From positions 1,836,732 through 1,883,940 of the forward strand of contig CP016202.1 of the NCBI GenBank assembly GCA_003433295.1: a DNA stretch of 47,209 nt, written 5' to 3'. The DNA comes from Eubacterium minutum ATCC 700079. GTDB lineage: Bacteria > Bacillota > Clostridia > Peptostreptococcales > Anaerovoracaceae. The stretch's first letter is position 1. Each line of letters begins with the position of its first letter. The position numbers and the translations under genes are program-made. Positions 1-6,909 of the stretch are shown here, one piece after another. A model generated the notes under the pieces. That model was not told where the DNA came from, did not search any database, and saw nothing but the letters and a program-made list of their open reading frames with translations.

Positions 1-636
1 CCCGGAAGAGCATGTATAAACGGATCTTCGGAAATGATGAACAATATGTCGACTGCCATCGTCATGGCGCTTTACAATTTCCAGCTCATGAAGTTCGCGG
101 GTTCGGACGGTGTCGCGACGTACGGTGTTCTGATGTATGTAAACTTTATATTTGTGGCGGTTTTCATAGGATTTGCCGTGGGAACTTCACCTATCATAAG
201 TTATCATTACGGGGCGCAGAACAGCCCCGAGGTCAAAAATGTGCTTCGCAGAAGCATGATGATAATCGGAATCTTTGCGGTCGCAATGTTTGTGCTTGCC
301 GAGGGCAGTGCGGGCTTTATGACAAAGACATTTGTCGGATACGATGAAAGATTGAGAAAGATGACTTTGGAGGCGTTCAGACTCTATGCGGTAGTTTTTC
401 TCATGAGCGGCTTCAATATATATGCGTCATCTTTTTTTACGGCGCTTGGGAACGGGATCGTTTCAGGCATTCTGGCTCTGATGCGCTCTCTGGTGTTTCA
501 GGCAGCCTGCGTACAGCTGATTCCGATGGCATTCGGATTGCACGGAGTTTGGATGTCACCGGTGATCTCTGAAATATGTGCAACCGCAGTGACGGTGTAT
601 TTTCTTGTAGAAAAGAGGCATGTGTACCATTACTGA
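1..636 (+). CDS. MATE family efflux transporter, C-terminal part
   Basis: The reading frame is already open at base 1, so this is the last ~211 residues of a longer protein cut by the window edge. It is very hydrophobic, with about five or six membrane segments separated by short polar loops. The stretch NGSSEMMNNMSTAIVMALYN followed by a glycine-rich TM block with GTSPIISYHYGA is typical of MepA/NorM-like MATE exporters, which expel drugs or metabolites using an Na+ or H+ gradient. The frame ends at TGA 634-636. Substrate cannot be inferred. The family call is solid; it could alternatively be a MATE-like polysaccharide or lipid flippase. Confidence 0.85.
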   Translation, partial: PGRACINGSSEMMNNMSTAIVMALYNFQLMKFAGSDGVATYGVLMYVNFIFVAVFIGFAVGTSPIISYHYGAQNSPEVKNVLRRSMMIIGIFAVAMFVLAEGSAGFMTKTFVGYDERLRKMTLEAFRLYAVVFLMSGFNIYASSFFTALGNGIVSGILALMRSLVFQAACVQLIPMAFGLHGVWMSPVISEICATAVTVYFLVEKRHVYHY

Positions 637-643
637 CGGCGAC

Positions 644-764
644 AGGTGCGTGCGATTGCCTGCGACGAGGACTTGCCGGATGCCCATATCCGCATTTTAC
701 AAGGAAGTCTGAAATCCGTTCATGTGCAATATCGGAGAAAAACTCCACAAAATCTTGACACCGT
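644..764 (+). repeat. Dispersed ~120-bp repeat, copy A
   Basis: This stretch matches the reverse complement of 41843-41960 at close to 90% identity, with only small indels. It contains a short hairpin (GGAG-AAAAA-CTCC, 734-746) and ends in the 19-bp core CACAAAAWCTTGACACCGT (746-764). It lies between the MATE stop and the thrS transcription unit and encodes no convincing protein. Its nature (small mobile repeat or duplicated promoter region) is unknown. Confidence 0.8.
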
Positions 765-781
765 CGTGCGTGCTTACAAAG

Positions 782-810
782 TTGCTTGTTTCTGTAATAA
801 GTGGTATATT
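782..810 (+). promoter_or_regulatory. Putative promoter upstream of thrS unit
   Basis: TTGCTT (782-787), a 17-bp spacer and TATATT (805-810) preceded by TGG give a sigma-A promoter with an extended -10. It lies 37 bp beyond the 19-bp repeat core. Start of transcription would be near 817, ahead of a leader hairpin, a short ORF and thrS. Confidence 0.5.
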
Positions 811-845
811 TAATGTGAAATTGCGGAGCTTTGAGATCGATGTCG

Positions 846-907
846 CCGCCGGAAACACCGGAAATGATTCTCCGGAGCACGATGGTTTCAGCGGTTTGTT
901 TTTTATT
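846..907 (+). terminator. Terminator-like hairpin in thrS leader
   Basis: CCGC (846-849) plus GAAAC (852-856) can pair with GTTTC (885-889) plus GCGG (891-894), enclosing a second stem CCGGA (858-862)/TCCGG (871-875). A T-rich run follows immediately (895-907). It may end MATE transcripts, or attenuate the transcript starting near 817. No T-box consensus is visible around it. Confidence 0.5.
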
Positions 908-972
908 CAGCGGAGATTCCGCATTTTGTGAATGAGTTTTGTATACGGGACGGTCGAAAGGAGAACAGGAAT

Positions 973-1071
973 ATGAAAAAGCATAAATTTTTTGCGTGGG
1001 CAACCGCGGCATGTTTTTTTGCGGCTATGTACACGGGGTATAATTTCAAGAGAAAAAAGAAGAAAAGTTAA
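973..1071 (+). CDS. 32-residue membrane peptide upstream of thrS
   Basis: A short frame with a good Shine-Dalgarno (AAGGAG, 9 bases before ATG) ends 21 bases before thrS. The peptide begins MKKHKFFAWATAACFFAAMY, a single hydrophobic segment after a positive N-terminus, and ends in a strongly basic tail (KRKKKKS). That predicts one membrane helix with both ends basic. It resembles no family I recognise. The well-placed ribosome site and the basic-hydrophobic-basic pattern argue for translation, but its small size leaves real doubt. It should be cotranscribed with thrS. Confidence 0.5.
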   Translation: MKKHKFFAWATAACFFAAMYTGYNFKRKKKKS

Positions 1072-1092
1072 ATCTTAATGAGAGGTTGAAAA

Positions 1093-3129
1093 ATGATTGT
1101 CACACTAAAAGACGGGAGTGTAAAAGAGTATGACGGACCTGTGTCCGCGTATGACATAGCAAAGGATATAAGCGATGGTCTTGCGCGCGCGGCTTGTGTA
1201 TGCGAGATCGACGGTGAGGTTGCCGATCTGAGGACGATTATAGATAAAGACAGCACACTGAATATCCTGACGTTCGATTCCGATGAGGGCAAAAAAGCCT
1301 ATAGGCACACTTGTTCTCACGTTCTTGCCGAAGCGGTCAAGAATCTTTATCCCGATGCAAAGATGACCATAGGTCCGTCGATAGACAACGGGTTCTATTA
1401 CGACTTTGATATGCCTCCGCTTACGAGAGAGGATCTCGACGGGATAGAGGCGGAGATGAAAAAAATCATAAAAAAGGGAAATAAGCTTGAATACTTCACT
1501 TTGCCGAGGGAAGAAGCGATTGAACTTATGTCGGAACGCGGAGAACCTTACAAGGTGGAGTTGATAGAAGAATTGCCGGAGGGGGAAACGATTTCTTTCT
1601 ACCGTCAGGGAGAATTTGTGGAACTGTGCGCAGGACCGCACCTTATGAGCACGAAACCGATCAAAGCTTTTAAATTGACTTCAAGTTCGGGAGCATACTG
1701 GAGAGGCGATGAGCACAACAAGATGCTCACCAGAATTTACGGTACGGCTTTTAATAAAAAAGCCGATCTTGACGAGTATCTGGAATATCTTGCCGACATA
1801 AAAAAACGTGACCACAATCGCCTTGGAAGAGAGATGGATTTATTCACCACGGCAGATGTGCTCGGACAGGGTCTGCCTCTGTTCATGCCGAAAGGTACGA
1901 AAATAATTCAGAAACTGCAGCGGTGGATCGAGGACGTTGAGGACTACGAGTGGGGGTACGTGAGGACGCGTACGCCGCTGATGGCAAAATCAACGCTGTA
2001 TAAGATCTCCGATCACTGGTACCACTATAAGGACGGCATGTTCGTTTTCGGATATGAAAGCAGGGAAGAACTCGACAATGCGGCAAACGCAGAGCGCGAG
2101 ATCAGAGGTCTTGAGGATCTTTCGATGATCGAAAACGATCCCGACAGCAACGTATATGCCCTGCGCCCGATGACATGCCCTTTCCAGTACTACGTATATA
2201 AGGCAAGACAGAAGAGCTACAGAGACCTGCCGTATCGCATGGGTGAAACCTCCACGCTGTTCAGAAATGAGGATTCCGGTGAGATGCACGGTCTTACCCG
2301 TGTGCGCCAGTTTACGATTTCCGAAGGGCACCTCGTATGCATGCCGGAGCAGGTGAATGACGAATTCAAAGGCTGCGTGGAGCTTGCGAAGTACTGTCTG
2401 GCCACATTGGGTCTGGAGGGGGATGTAACGTACAGGTTCTCAAAATGGGATCCGCAGGATCCGGATAAATATCTCGGCAGCGCCGATCAGTGGAACACGG
2501 TGGAATCCGCAATGAGAGAAATTCTGGACGAAATCGGTCTTGACTATACCGAAGAATCGGGAGAAGCGGCATTTTACGGACCGAAACTCGACATTCAGGC
2601 AAAGAACGTATACGGCAAAGAAGATACTATGATTACGATTCAACTCGACATGTTCCTCGCCGAAAGATACGACATGTACTACATAGACAAAGACGGAGCA
2701 AGGAAAAGGCCTTATATAATTCACAGAACCTCGCTCGGTTGTTATGAAAGAACCCTCGCGTGGCTTATAGAAAAGTATGCGGGGAAATTTCCGACGTGGC
2801 TCTGTCCTGAACAGGTCAGAGTTTTGCCGGTTTCCGAAAAATATGCGGATTATGCACAGGAAGTGTATCGTGAACTCAGAAGAAAAGGTGTTGACGTTAC
2901 CGTTGACAACAGTGCGGAAAGGGTCGGTTACAAGATACGCCAGGCACGGCTCGACAAAATTCCGTACATGCTGGTTGTCGGAGCACAGGAAGCCGAAGAC
3001 AGGACGGTTTCCGTGCGCAGCCGTTTTGCGGGTGATGAGGGGATCAAACCTCTTGCCGCATTTATCGACGATGTGACAGAGGAGATCAGGACAAAAGAGA
3101 TCAGAAAAGAAGAAATAAAAGACGAATAG
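1093..3129 (+). CDS. thrS: Threonyl-tRNA synthetase
   Basis: Charges tRNA-Thr with threonine in the cytoplasm. The 678-residue product has the full family order. An N-terminal TGS domain spans residues 1-60. The editing domain has HTCSH (His72, His76) and CAGPH (Cys179, His183), the residues that clear mischarged seryl-tRNA. The class II catalytic core carries the zinc ligands Cys362 (RPMTCP), His413 (SEGH) and His544 (IIHR), with motif 2 at RNEDSGEMHGLTRVRQF. An anticodon-binding domain closes the protein (VRVLPVSEKY onward). The start follows GAGAGG. Length is slightly above the usual ~640, with a charged C-terminal tail. No T-box leader was recognised, which is notable for a clostridial thrS. 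Confidence 0.97.
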   Translation: MIVTLKDGSVKEYDGPVSAYDIAKDISDGLARAACVCEIDGEVADLRTIIDKDSTLNILTFDSDEGKKAYRHTCSHVLAEAVKNLYPDAKMTIGPSIDNGFYYDFDMPPLTREDLDGIEAEMKKIIKKGNKLEYFTLPREEAIELMSERGEPYKVELIEELPEGETISFYRQGEFVELCAGPHLMSTKPIKAFKLTSSSGAYWRGDEHNKMLTRIYGTAFNKKADLDEYLEYLADIKKRDHNRLGREMDLFTTADVLGQGLPLFMPKGTKIIQKLQRWIEDVEDYEWGYVRTRTPLMAKSTLYKISDHWYHYKDGMFVFGYESREELDNAANAEREIRGLEDLSMIENDPDSNVYALRPMTCPFQYYVYKARQKSYRDLPYRMGETSTLFRNEDSGEMHGLTRVRQFTISEGHLVCMPEQVNDEFKGCVELAKYCLATLGLEGDVTYRFSKWDPQDPDKYLGSADQWNTVESAMREILDEIGLDYTEESGEAAFYGPKLDIQAKNVYGKEDTMITIQLDMFLAERYDMYYIDKDGARKRPYIIHRTSLGCYERTLAWLIEKYAGKFPTWLCPEQVRVLPVSEKYADYAQEVYRELRRKGVDVTVDNSAERVGYKIRQARLDKIPYMLVVGAQEAEDRTVSVRSRFAGDEGIKPLAAFIDDVTEEIRTKEIRKEEIKDE

Positions 3130-3156
3130 CATGCGGTTTACTTTCAGGATTTGAGT

Positions 3157-3229
3157 GGCGGCGGCATATATCCTCATACTATATTGAGCAGACGACGTTT
3201 AAGACTGACGATTGCATTACGCCGCCGCC
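3157..3229 (+). other. GC-rich inverted repeat after thrS
   Basis: GGCGGCGGC (3157-3165) is exactly complementary to GCCGCCGCC (3221-3229). The 55-base interior also holds a short CTCA/TGAG stem. The closing stem is followed by GTTTCAGG, not a T run, so it is not a classic terminator. It could be a transcript 3' end structure or part of a small RNA. The rest of 3130-3295 shows nothing else. Confidence 0.45.
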
Positions 3230-3295
3230 GTTTCAGGCATATCTTCGGGGATCTGAAATTTATCACCGACAGCGTCGCGCGCATGAAATATTTTA

Positions 3296-3324
3296 TTGCC
3301 CGACAGATATATTTGTGCTAAAAT
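3296..3324 (+). promoter_or_regulatory. Putative promoter for tRNA-Ser
   Basis: TTGCCC (3296-3301), 17-bp spacer and TAAAAT (3319-3324) preceded by TGC form an extended -10 promoter about 90 bp upstream of the tRNA-Ser gene. Confidence 0.5.
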
Positions 3325-3421
3325 ACTCTGCGTGGCGACAGGAACGACAAAAATTGAACTCTCACGGCCGGAGACATCTTACAGTTGTACCGGTAATGGA
3401 GATACCCGAAAATCGTGGTAT

Positions 3422-3510
3422 GGAGACGTATCGAAGTGGTCATAACGAGCTTGACTCGAAATCAAGTTGTCCGCAAGGGCACGTGGGTTCGAATCCCACC
3501 GTCTCCGCCA
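3422..3510 (+). tRNA. tRNA-Ser (anticodon CGA)
   Basis: The acceptor GGAGACG pairs with CGTCTCC (3500-3506), followed by discriminator G and an encoded CCA. The anticodon loop CTCGAAA gives anticodon CGA for codon UCG. There is a long variable arm (TGTCCGCAAGGGCA), as expected for tRNA-Ser, and a GGTTCGAATCC T arm. It marks the left edge of an AT-rich patch (see findings). Confidence 0.95.
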
Positions 3511-3516
3511 AAGAAA

Positions 3517-3546
3517 CCTCGTACCCCTTTAGAGTACGGGGTTTTT
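3517..3546 (+). terminator. Terminator of tRNA-Ser
   Basis: CCTCGTAC (3517-3524) pairs with GTACGGGG (3534-3541) with one G-T pair, followed directly by TTTTT. A standard intrinsic terminator just after the tRNA. Confidence 0.8.
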
Positions 3547-3654
3547 AGTATGACGGACATGCTGTCAATCTGTGGTGAAAGCCCGATTCAGCGATATTGC
3601 CGCACTCTCCTCCTCCTACTTGCTCAAAACTGGTTATGGTGTTAGGATATATCC

Positions 3655-4521
3655 ATGAAAAGGATTATTTTAACAGCATTAATATTAATTTCATTACTTG
3701 CTTCATGGTCTTTTGCTTCAGACAAGCACCCTTACGGAGTTTTTATAGGTATGGGTAAAAATAAAATTCTCAGATTAAAAAATTATAGTACTCTTGTCGT
3801 AGACGCACAATATTTATCTAAAAACGACATTAAGAAATTGCGAGCAAACGGTAACAAGAAAATTTATTCTTATTTAAGCGTTGGCTCCATTGAGAACTTT
3901 AGGCCTTATTATAAAAAATTCAAATCTATAACTTTAGGTAAATACGAAGATTGGCCTGAAGAAAGATGGATTGACGTATCAAAAAAAGGTTGGCAAAGAT
4001 TCATTGCCCGCAAAGGGAAAGGTATTAAAAATAAAGGACTTGACGGTTTCTTTATAGATAATGCGGATGTCTACTATCACTATAAAAAGCCTAAAATTTA
4101 TAAAGGATTAACAAAAATATTAAAAGCCCTAAAATCTCAAAAGATGGATATTGTAATAAATGGTGGCGATGAATATGTACTAAGGGCTATAACAAAGAAC
4201 CCAAGATTGAAATATATTAATGCAATAAATCAGGAAACTGTGTTTTCTAAGATTGATTTTGAAAATAGAAAATTGCTAAGTCAAGATGCCGAGACAAAGC
4301 GATATTATCAAGAATACTGCCGCAAAGCAAAAAAAGCCGGATTATCTGTTTACCTACTGGAATACACAATTAACCAAGATTTGATGGCACAGATTTCTGA
4401 TTTCTGCAAAAGTAAAAATTACAAGTACTATGTTTCGCCTTCTATTGAACTGGATCTTAGTTGTCAAGACATATGTTACATTTTGAAAAATATTCTGTTA
4501 CTACCTGATCAGGACTTTTGA
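3655..4521 (+). CDS. Secreted GH114-type glycosidase (endo-alpha-1,4-polygalactosaminidase family)
   Basis: The 288-residue protein starts with a signal peptide (MKRIILTALILISLLASWSFA, cleavage likely before SDKH). Its body matches the TM1410/GH114 TIM-barrel family. It has the early VVDAQYLSK strand, YLSVGSIENFRPYY, the tryptophan-rich WPEERWIDV block followed by GLDGFFIDNADVY with a candidate acidic catalytic residue, and a late YLLEYTINQ strand. Members hydrolyse galactosaminoglycan-type exopolysaccharide outside the cell. The gene is much richer in A+T than its neighbours and sits beside tRNA-Ser, suggesting lateral acquisition. The start has AGGA 9 bases upstream. The exact substrate is unknown. 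Confidence 0.75.
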   Translation: MKRIILTALILISLLASWSFASDKHPYGVFIGMGKNKILRLKNYSTLVVDAQYLSKNDIKKLRANGNKKIYSYLSVGSIENFRPYYKKFKSITLGKYEDWPEERWIDVSKKGWQRFIARKGKGIKNKGLDGFFIDNADVYYHYKKPKIYKGLTKILKALKSQKMDIVINGGDEYVLRAITKNPRLKYINAINQETVFSKIDFENRKLLSQDAETKRYYQEYCRKAKKAGLSVYLLEYTINQDLMAQISDFCKSKNYKYYVSPSIELDLSCQDICYILKNILLLPDQDF

Positions 4522-4613
4522 AGTCCGGGCCGGTCTTCGCTGTGCAGTTTAATCTTTAAACAAAGTCATCGAGTTTATTTGCACCCATAAAGTCAATCGT
4601 CTTAAAATACAGA

Positions 4614-5132
4614 CTAAACTTCAATTCCTTTCCTTGACTTCACACCCTGCGCATAGTAATGTTTGACTTCCTTCATTTCGGTGACAAGGTCAGCCATTTC
4701 TATAATATGATCCGGGGCATATCTTCCTGTTAAAACCAACTCCACGGAATCGGGTTTACGAGATATCAGTTCATTTATATCATTTTCTCCAATCATATCC
4801 AATGACAGTGGGATAAAAATTTCATCCAGTATTACGACATCAAATTCTTCTGACATAATAATCTCACCGGCTCTTTTCATGCCGTATTCAACACCTTGCA
4901 TATCCTGTTCATTCACAGGTCTGTTAAATATACATCCATTAGTACCGTAAAGTTCCCAAGTTATCCCTTCGATACTTTTCAATATATTTACTTCACTATA
5001 TTCCATCTGCTTTATAAACTGTCCTAAATATACTTTCAAACCGCCTCCTGCCGCCCTGATTGCAAGCCCGATTGCAGCAGTAGTCTTTCCTTTTCCGTTT
5101 CCCGTATAAACCTGCAAATAACCTTTTTTCAT
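4614..5132 (-). CDS. cobO: Cob(I)alamin adenosyltransferase, CobO/BtuR type
   Basis: Transfers the adenosyl group of ATP to reduced corrinoids, making coenzyme B12. The 172-residue product begins MKKGYLQVYTGNGKGKTTAA, with the P-loop GNGKGKT that this family uses in reverse orientation on ATP. It continues with GLAIRAAGGGLKVYLGQFIK, FDVVILDEI (Walker B) and LVLTGRYAPDHIIEMADLVTEMKEVKHYY, all family hallmarks. An in-frame GTG two codons upstream (5138) is part of the Shine-Dalgarno GAGGTG, so ATG at 5132 is chosen. No other cobalamin genes are in the window, so a salvage role is likely. Confidence 0.93.
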   Translation of the reverse strand: MKKGYLQVYTGNGKGKTTAAIGLAIRAAGGGLKVYLGQFIKQMEYSEVNILKSIEGITWELYGTNGCIFNRPVNEQDMQGVEYGMKRAGEIIMSEEFDVVILDEIFIPLSLDMIGENDINELISRKPDSVELVLTGRYAPDHIIEMADLVTEMKEVKHYYAQGVKSRKGIEV

Positions 5133-5260
5133 AATCACCTCATCACATACCGTGCACCTCGGATAATGAGTGGCTTGCGCCGTGTTTTATTCTTCCATTT
5201 TTGGAGTTGTGCCATTGCTGTTCGGATCAAAGAGCATCACCTCACAGGAATTTTAATGCT

Positions 5261-5289
5261 ACTATAATACTTTTATATCGAAAAAACAA
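5261..5289 (-). promoter_or_regulatory. Putative cobO promoter
   Basis: On the minus strand TTGTTT (5289-5284), 17-bp spacer and TATAGT (5266-5261). Transcription would start near 5254, giving a ~120-nt leader. The leader contains GCCACT but I could not fit a cobalamin riboswitch to it. Confidence 0.45.
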
Positions 5290-5452
5290 ATGACTTTTTG
5301 ATATAATTTCACCCCAAAACACATGATATATGTTATCCGGACATTTCACATCCATCGCAAACAAGTAGAAAATTCCAATCATACATTCCACAAAAGGCTT
5401 CTTAGAGTAAATTCCTTCAGAGATACAAACCGGAACTTACTTTGCAAATTAA

Positions 5453-5518
5453 CACAAAAACTTGACACCGTCCCACGGAGAAATAATTTTGGTAATATGT
5501 GTTTTTTTGTGGTAGTAT
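5453..5518 (+). promoter_or_regulatory. 19-bp core plus extended -10 (third copy)
   Basis: CACAAAAACTTGACACCGT (5453-5471) is identical to the core at the edge of repeat copy B and differs by one base from copy A. It is followed 38 bp later by TGG-TAGTAT (5510-5518), an extended -10. The same spacing (37-38 bp) is seen before thrS and gap. The remaining ~100 bp of the repeat is absent here. It would drive the short ORF at 5534 and the AI-2E/murB operon. The rest of 5290-5452 shows nothing clear. Confidence 0.5.
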
Positions 5519-5533
5519 ATATTCATAGGAGAG

Positions 5534-5680
5534 ATGATCGGGGCAGTTGCTTTTATTGCTTTTTACATTTTGCAAAGAAGACGGTTCGACCGTTGGTTTT
5601 GTCACTTCCCCTTATTTTGCAAAGGTGATGTTACGGGCAAGTGGAGTCGCGACTTTTTGCATCGGGAGGAATTTGCGTGA
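5534..5680 (+). CDS. 48-residue ORF translationally coupled to the AI-2E transporter
   Basis: ATG at 5534 follows AGGAGAG closely. The frame runs to TGA 5678-5680 and overlaps the GTG start of the next gene by four bases (GTGA). The peptide opens with a hydrophobic stretch (MIGAVAFIAFYIL) followed by QRRRFDRW, a pattern like a short membrane anchor, then an unremarkable polar C-terminus. No family recognised. Stop-start overlap suggests coupling, but the spacing of the ribosome site is shorter than ideal, so it may be only a leader peptide. Confidence 0.4.
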   Translation: MIGAVAFIAFYILQRRRFDRWFCHFPLFCKGDVTGKWSRDFLHREEFA

Positions 5681-6909
5681 GAGAACATATAGGCAAGAAA
5701 TATTATAAATTTGCTGTTTCTGTGCTTTTGGCGGGAATATGCGTAGTGATTTTTTATTTTATGATGAAAAATCTGGGAGCCATAGGCAAAGGAATCTCGC
5801 TGGTGATAAAGATAATAATGCCGTTTATATACGGTTTTGTAATGGCTTATCTTCTGTCACCTCTTTTCAATCTCGTGACAAGAAAGATTTATCATTTTAC
5901 ACATAAAAGGCTTGGAAAGAAGAGAGCTTTTCGCCTGTCAAAGATTTTGGCCTCGATAGCATCTGTCATGGTTGTGGTCAGCATCTTTGCCGCCGTTGCG
6001 GTATTGCTGGTCCCTCAGCTTGCGGGAAGCGTCTTCTCGCTGGTGAACGTTATGCCCGCCAGAATAGAGGACTTCAACAAATGGCTGACCGAATTCATAG
6101 GAAACACGGCGGATCCCAAAATACTCAAGTTCATTCAAAACAGTGTCAGCAATGCGACCGAGTACGTCGTGAAAATTATCAAGGATTCCCTCATGCGCGG
6201 TATGGGGAGCTATCTTGAGGTGATTTCAAAGGGAGTTGTGGCTACCCTAAGCACCTTCCTCAACCTGCTCATCGGGATAGTGGCATCGCTCTATTTTCTG
6301 AACGGAAAGGAAAAATTCAAAGCGCAGATAAAGAAATTGATATACGCCGTGTTCAACAGGGACAGGGCAGAAAGCATATTTGATTTCGGAAATTTTGTGA
6401 ACAGGACTTTTGGCGGATTCATCAACGGAAAGATAATAGATTCTATCATAATAGGCATGATATGCTACGTGGCGATGCTGATATTCCGTATGCCGTACGC
6501 TCCTCTCTGCAGTGTGATAGTCGGAACCACCAACGTTATACCTTTCTTCGGACCGTTCATAGGAGCCGTTCCGTCGATCATCATAATAGCCGTGAACGAT
6601 CCGGTAAAAGCCGCGCAGTTCATGGTCTGGATATTTGTGCTCCAGCAGTTTGACGGAAGCGTGCTCGGACCTAAGATACTGGGTGAGACGACAGGGCTTT
6701 CCAGCTTCTGGGTCATGTTCGCAATCGTGATCGGAGGGGGTCTTTTCGGATTTCTCGGGATGCTGCTCGGAGTACCGGTTCTTGCGGTCGTATACTATTA
6801 CTTCAAAAAGAACATGGAAAAGAGACTGGTATACAAGGAAATGCCGCCGCAGACGGATGAATACATAGAATTCAACAAGTATGACATAGACAGAAAGGAT
6901 ATATTATGA
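5677..6909 (+). CDS. AI-2E family transporter (membrane permease)
   Basis: A 410-residue integral membrane protein of the AI-2E/TqsA-PerM family, with about seven or eight helices. Three N-terminal segments (AVSVLLAGICVVIFYFMM, MPFIYGFVMAYLL, ILASIASVMVVVSIFAAV) are followed by a long extracytoplasmic stretch. The conserved C-terminal half has GIVASLYFL, the NRTFGGFINGKIIDSIIIG block, NVIPFFGPFIGAVPS and GGGLFGFLGMLLGVPVLAVVYYY. Substrates of Firmicute members are mostly unknown. Some act in Na+(Li+)/H+ exchange, and autoinducer export is proven for only a few. The start is the GTG at 5677 behind GGGAGG, overlapping the upstream ORF; the frame is open further upstream but without a ribosome site. 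It overlaps murB by four bases (ATGA). Confidence 0.9.
   Translation: MREHIGKKYYKFAVSVLLAGICVVIFYFMMKNLGAIGKGISLVIKIIMPFIYGFVMAYLLSPLFNLVTRKIYHFTHKRLGKKRAFRLSKILASIASVMVVVSIFAAVAVLLVPQLAGSVFSLVNVMPARIEDFNKWLTEFIGNTADPKILKFIQNSVSNATEYVVKIIKDSLMRGMGSYLEVISKGVVATLSTFLNLLIGIVASLYFLNGKEKFKAQIKKLIYAVFNRDRAESIFDFGNFVNRTFGGFINGKIIDSIIIGMICYVAMLIFRMPYAPLCSVIVGTTNVIPFFGPFIGAVPSIIIIAVNDPVKAAQFMVWIFVLQQFDGSVLGPKILGETTGLSSFWVMFAIVIGGGLFGFLGMLLGVPVLAVVYYYFKKNMEKRLVYKEMPPQTDEYIEFNKYDIDRKDIL

Noticed and set aside
437-1012. A 191-codon minus-strand frame over the MATE end and thrS leader
   Set aside because: Overlaps the real MATE gene and the repeat; no family features. Its apparent peptide similarity to a frame at 41821-42024 is explained by the DNA repeat.
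811-1092. T-box leader for thrS
   Set aside because: No AGGGTGGNACCGCG-type sequence or specifier stem could be found.
3422-3510. tRNA-Ser as an integrase attachment site
   Set aside because: No integrase and no second copy of the tRNA 3' end were found in the window.
5139-5254. Cobalamin riboswitch before cobO
   Set aside because: The leader has GCCACT and is in the right place, but it is too short and lacks the rest of the B12-box pairing that I could check.
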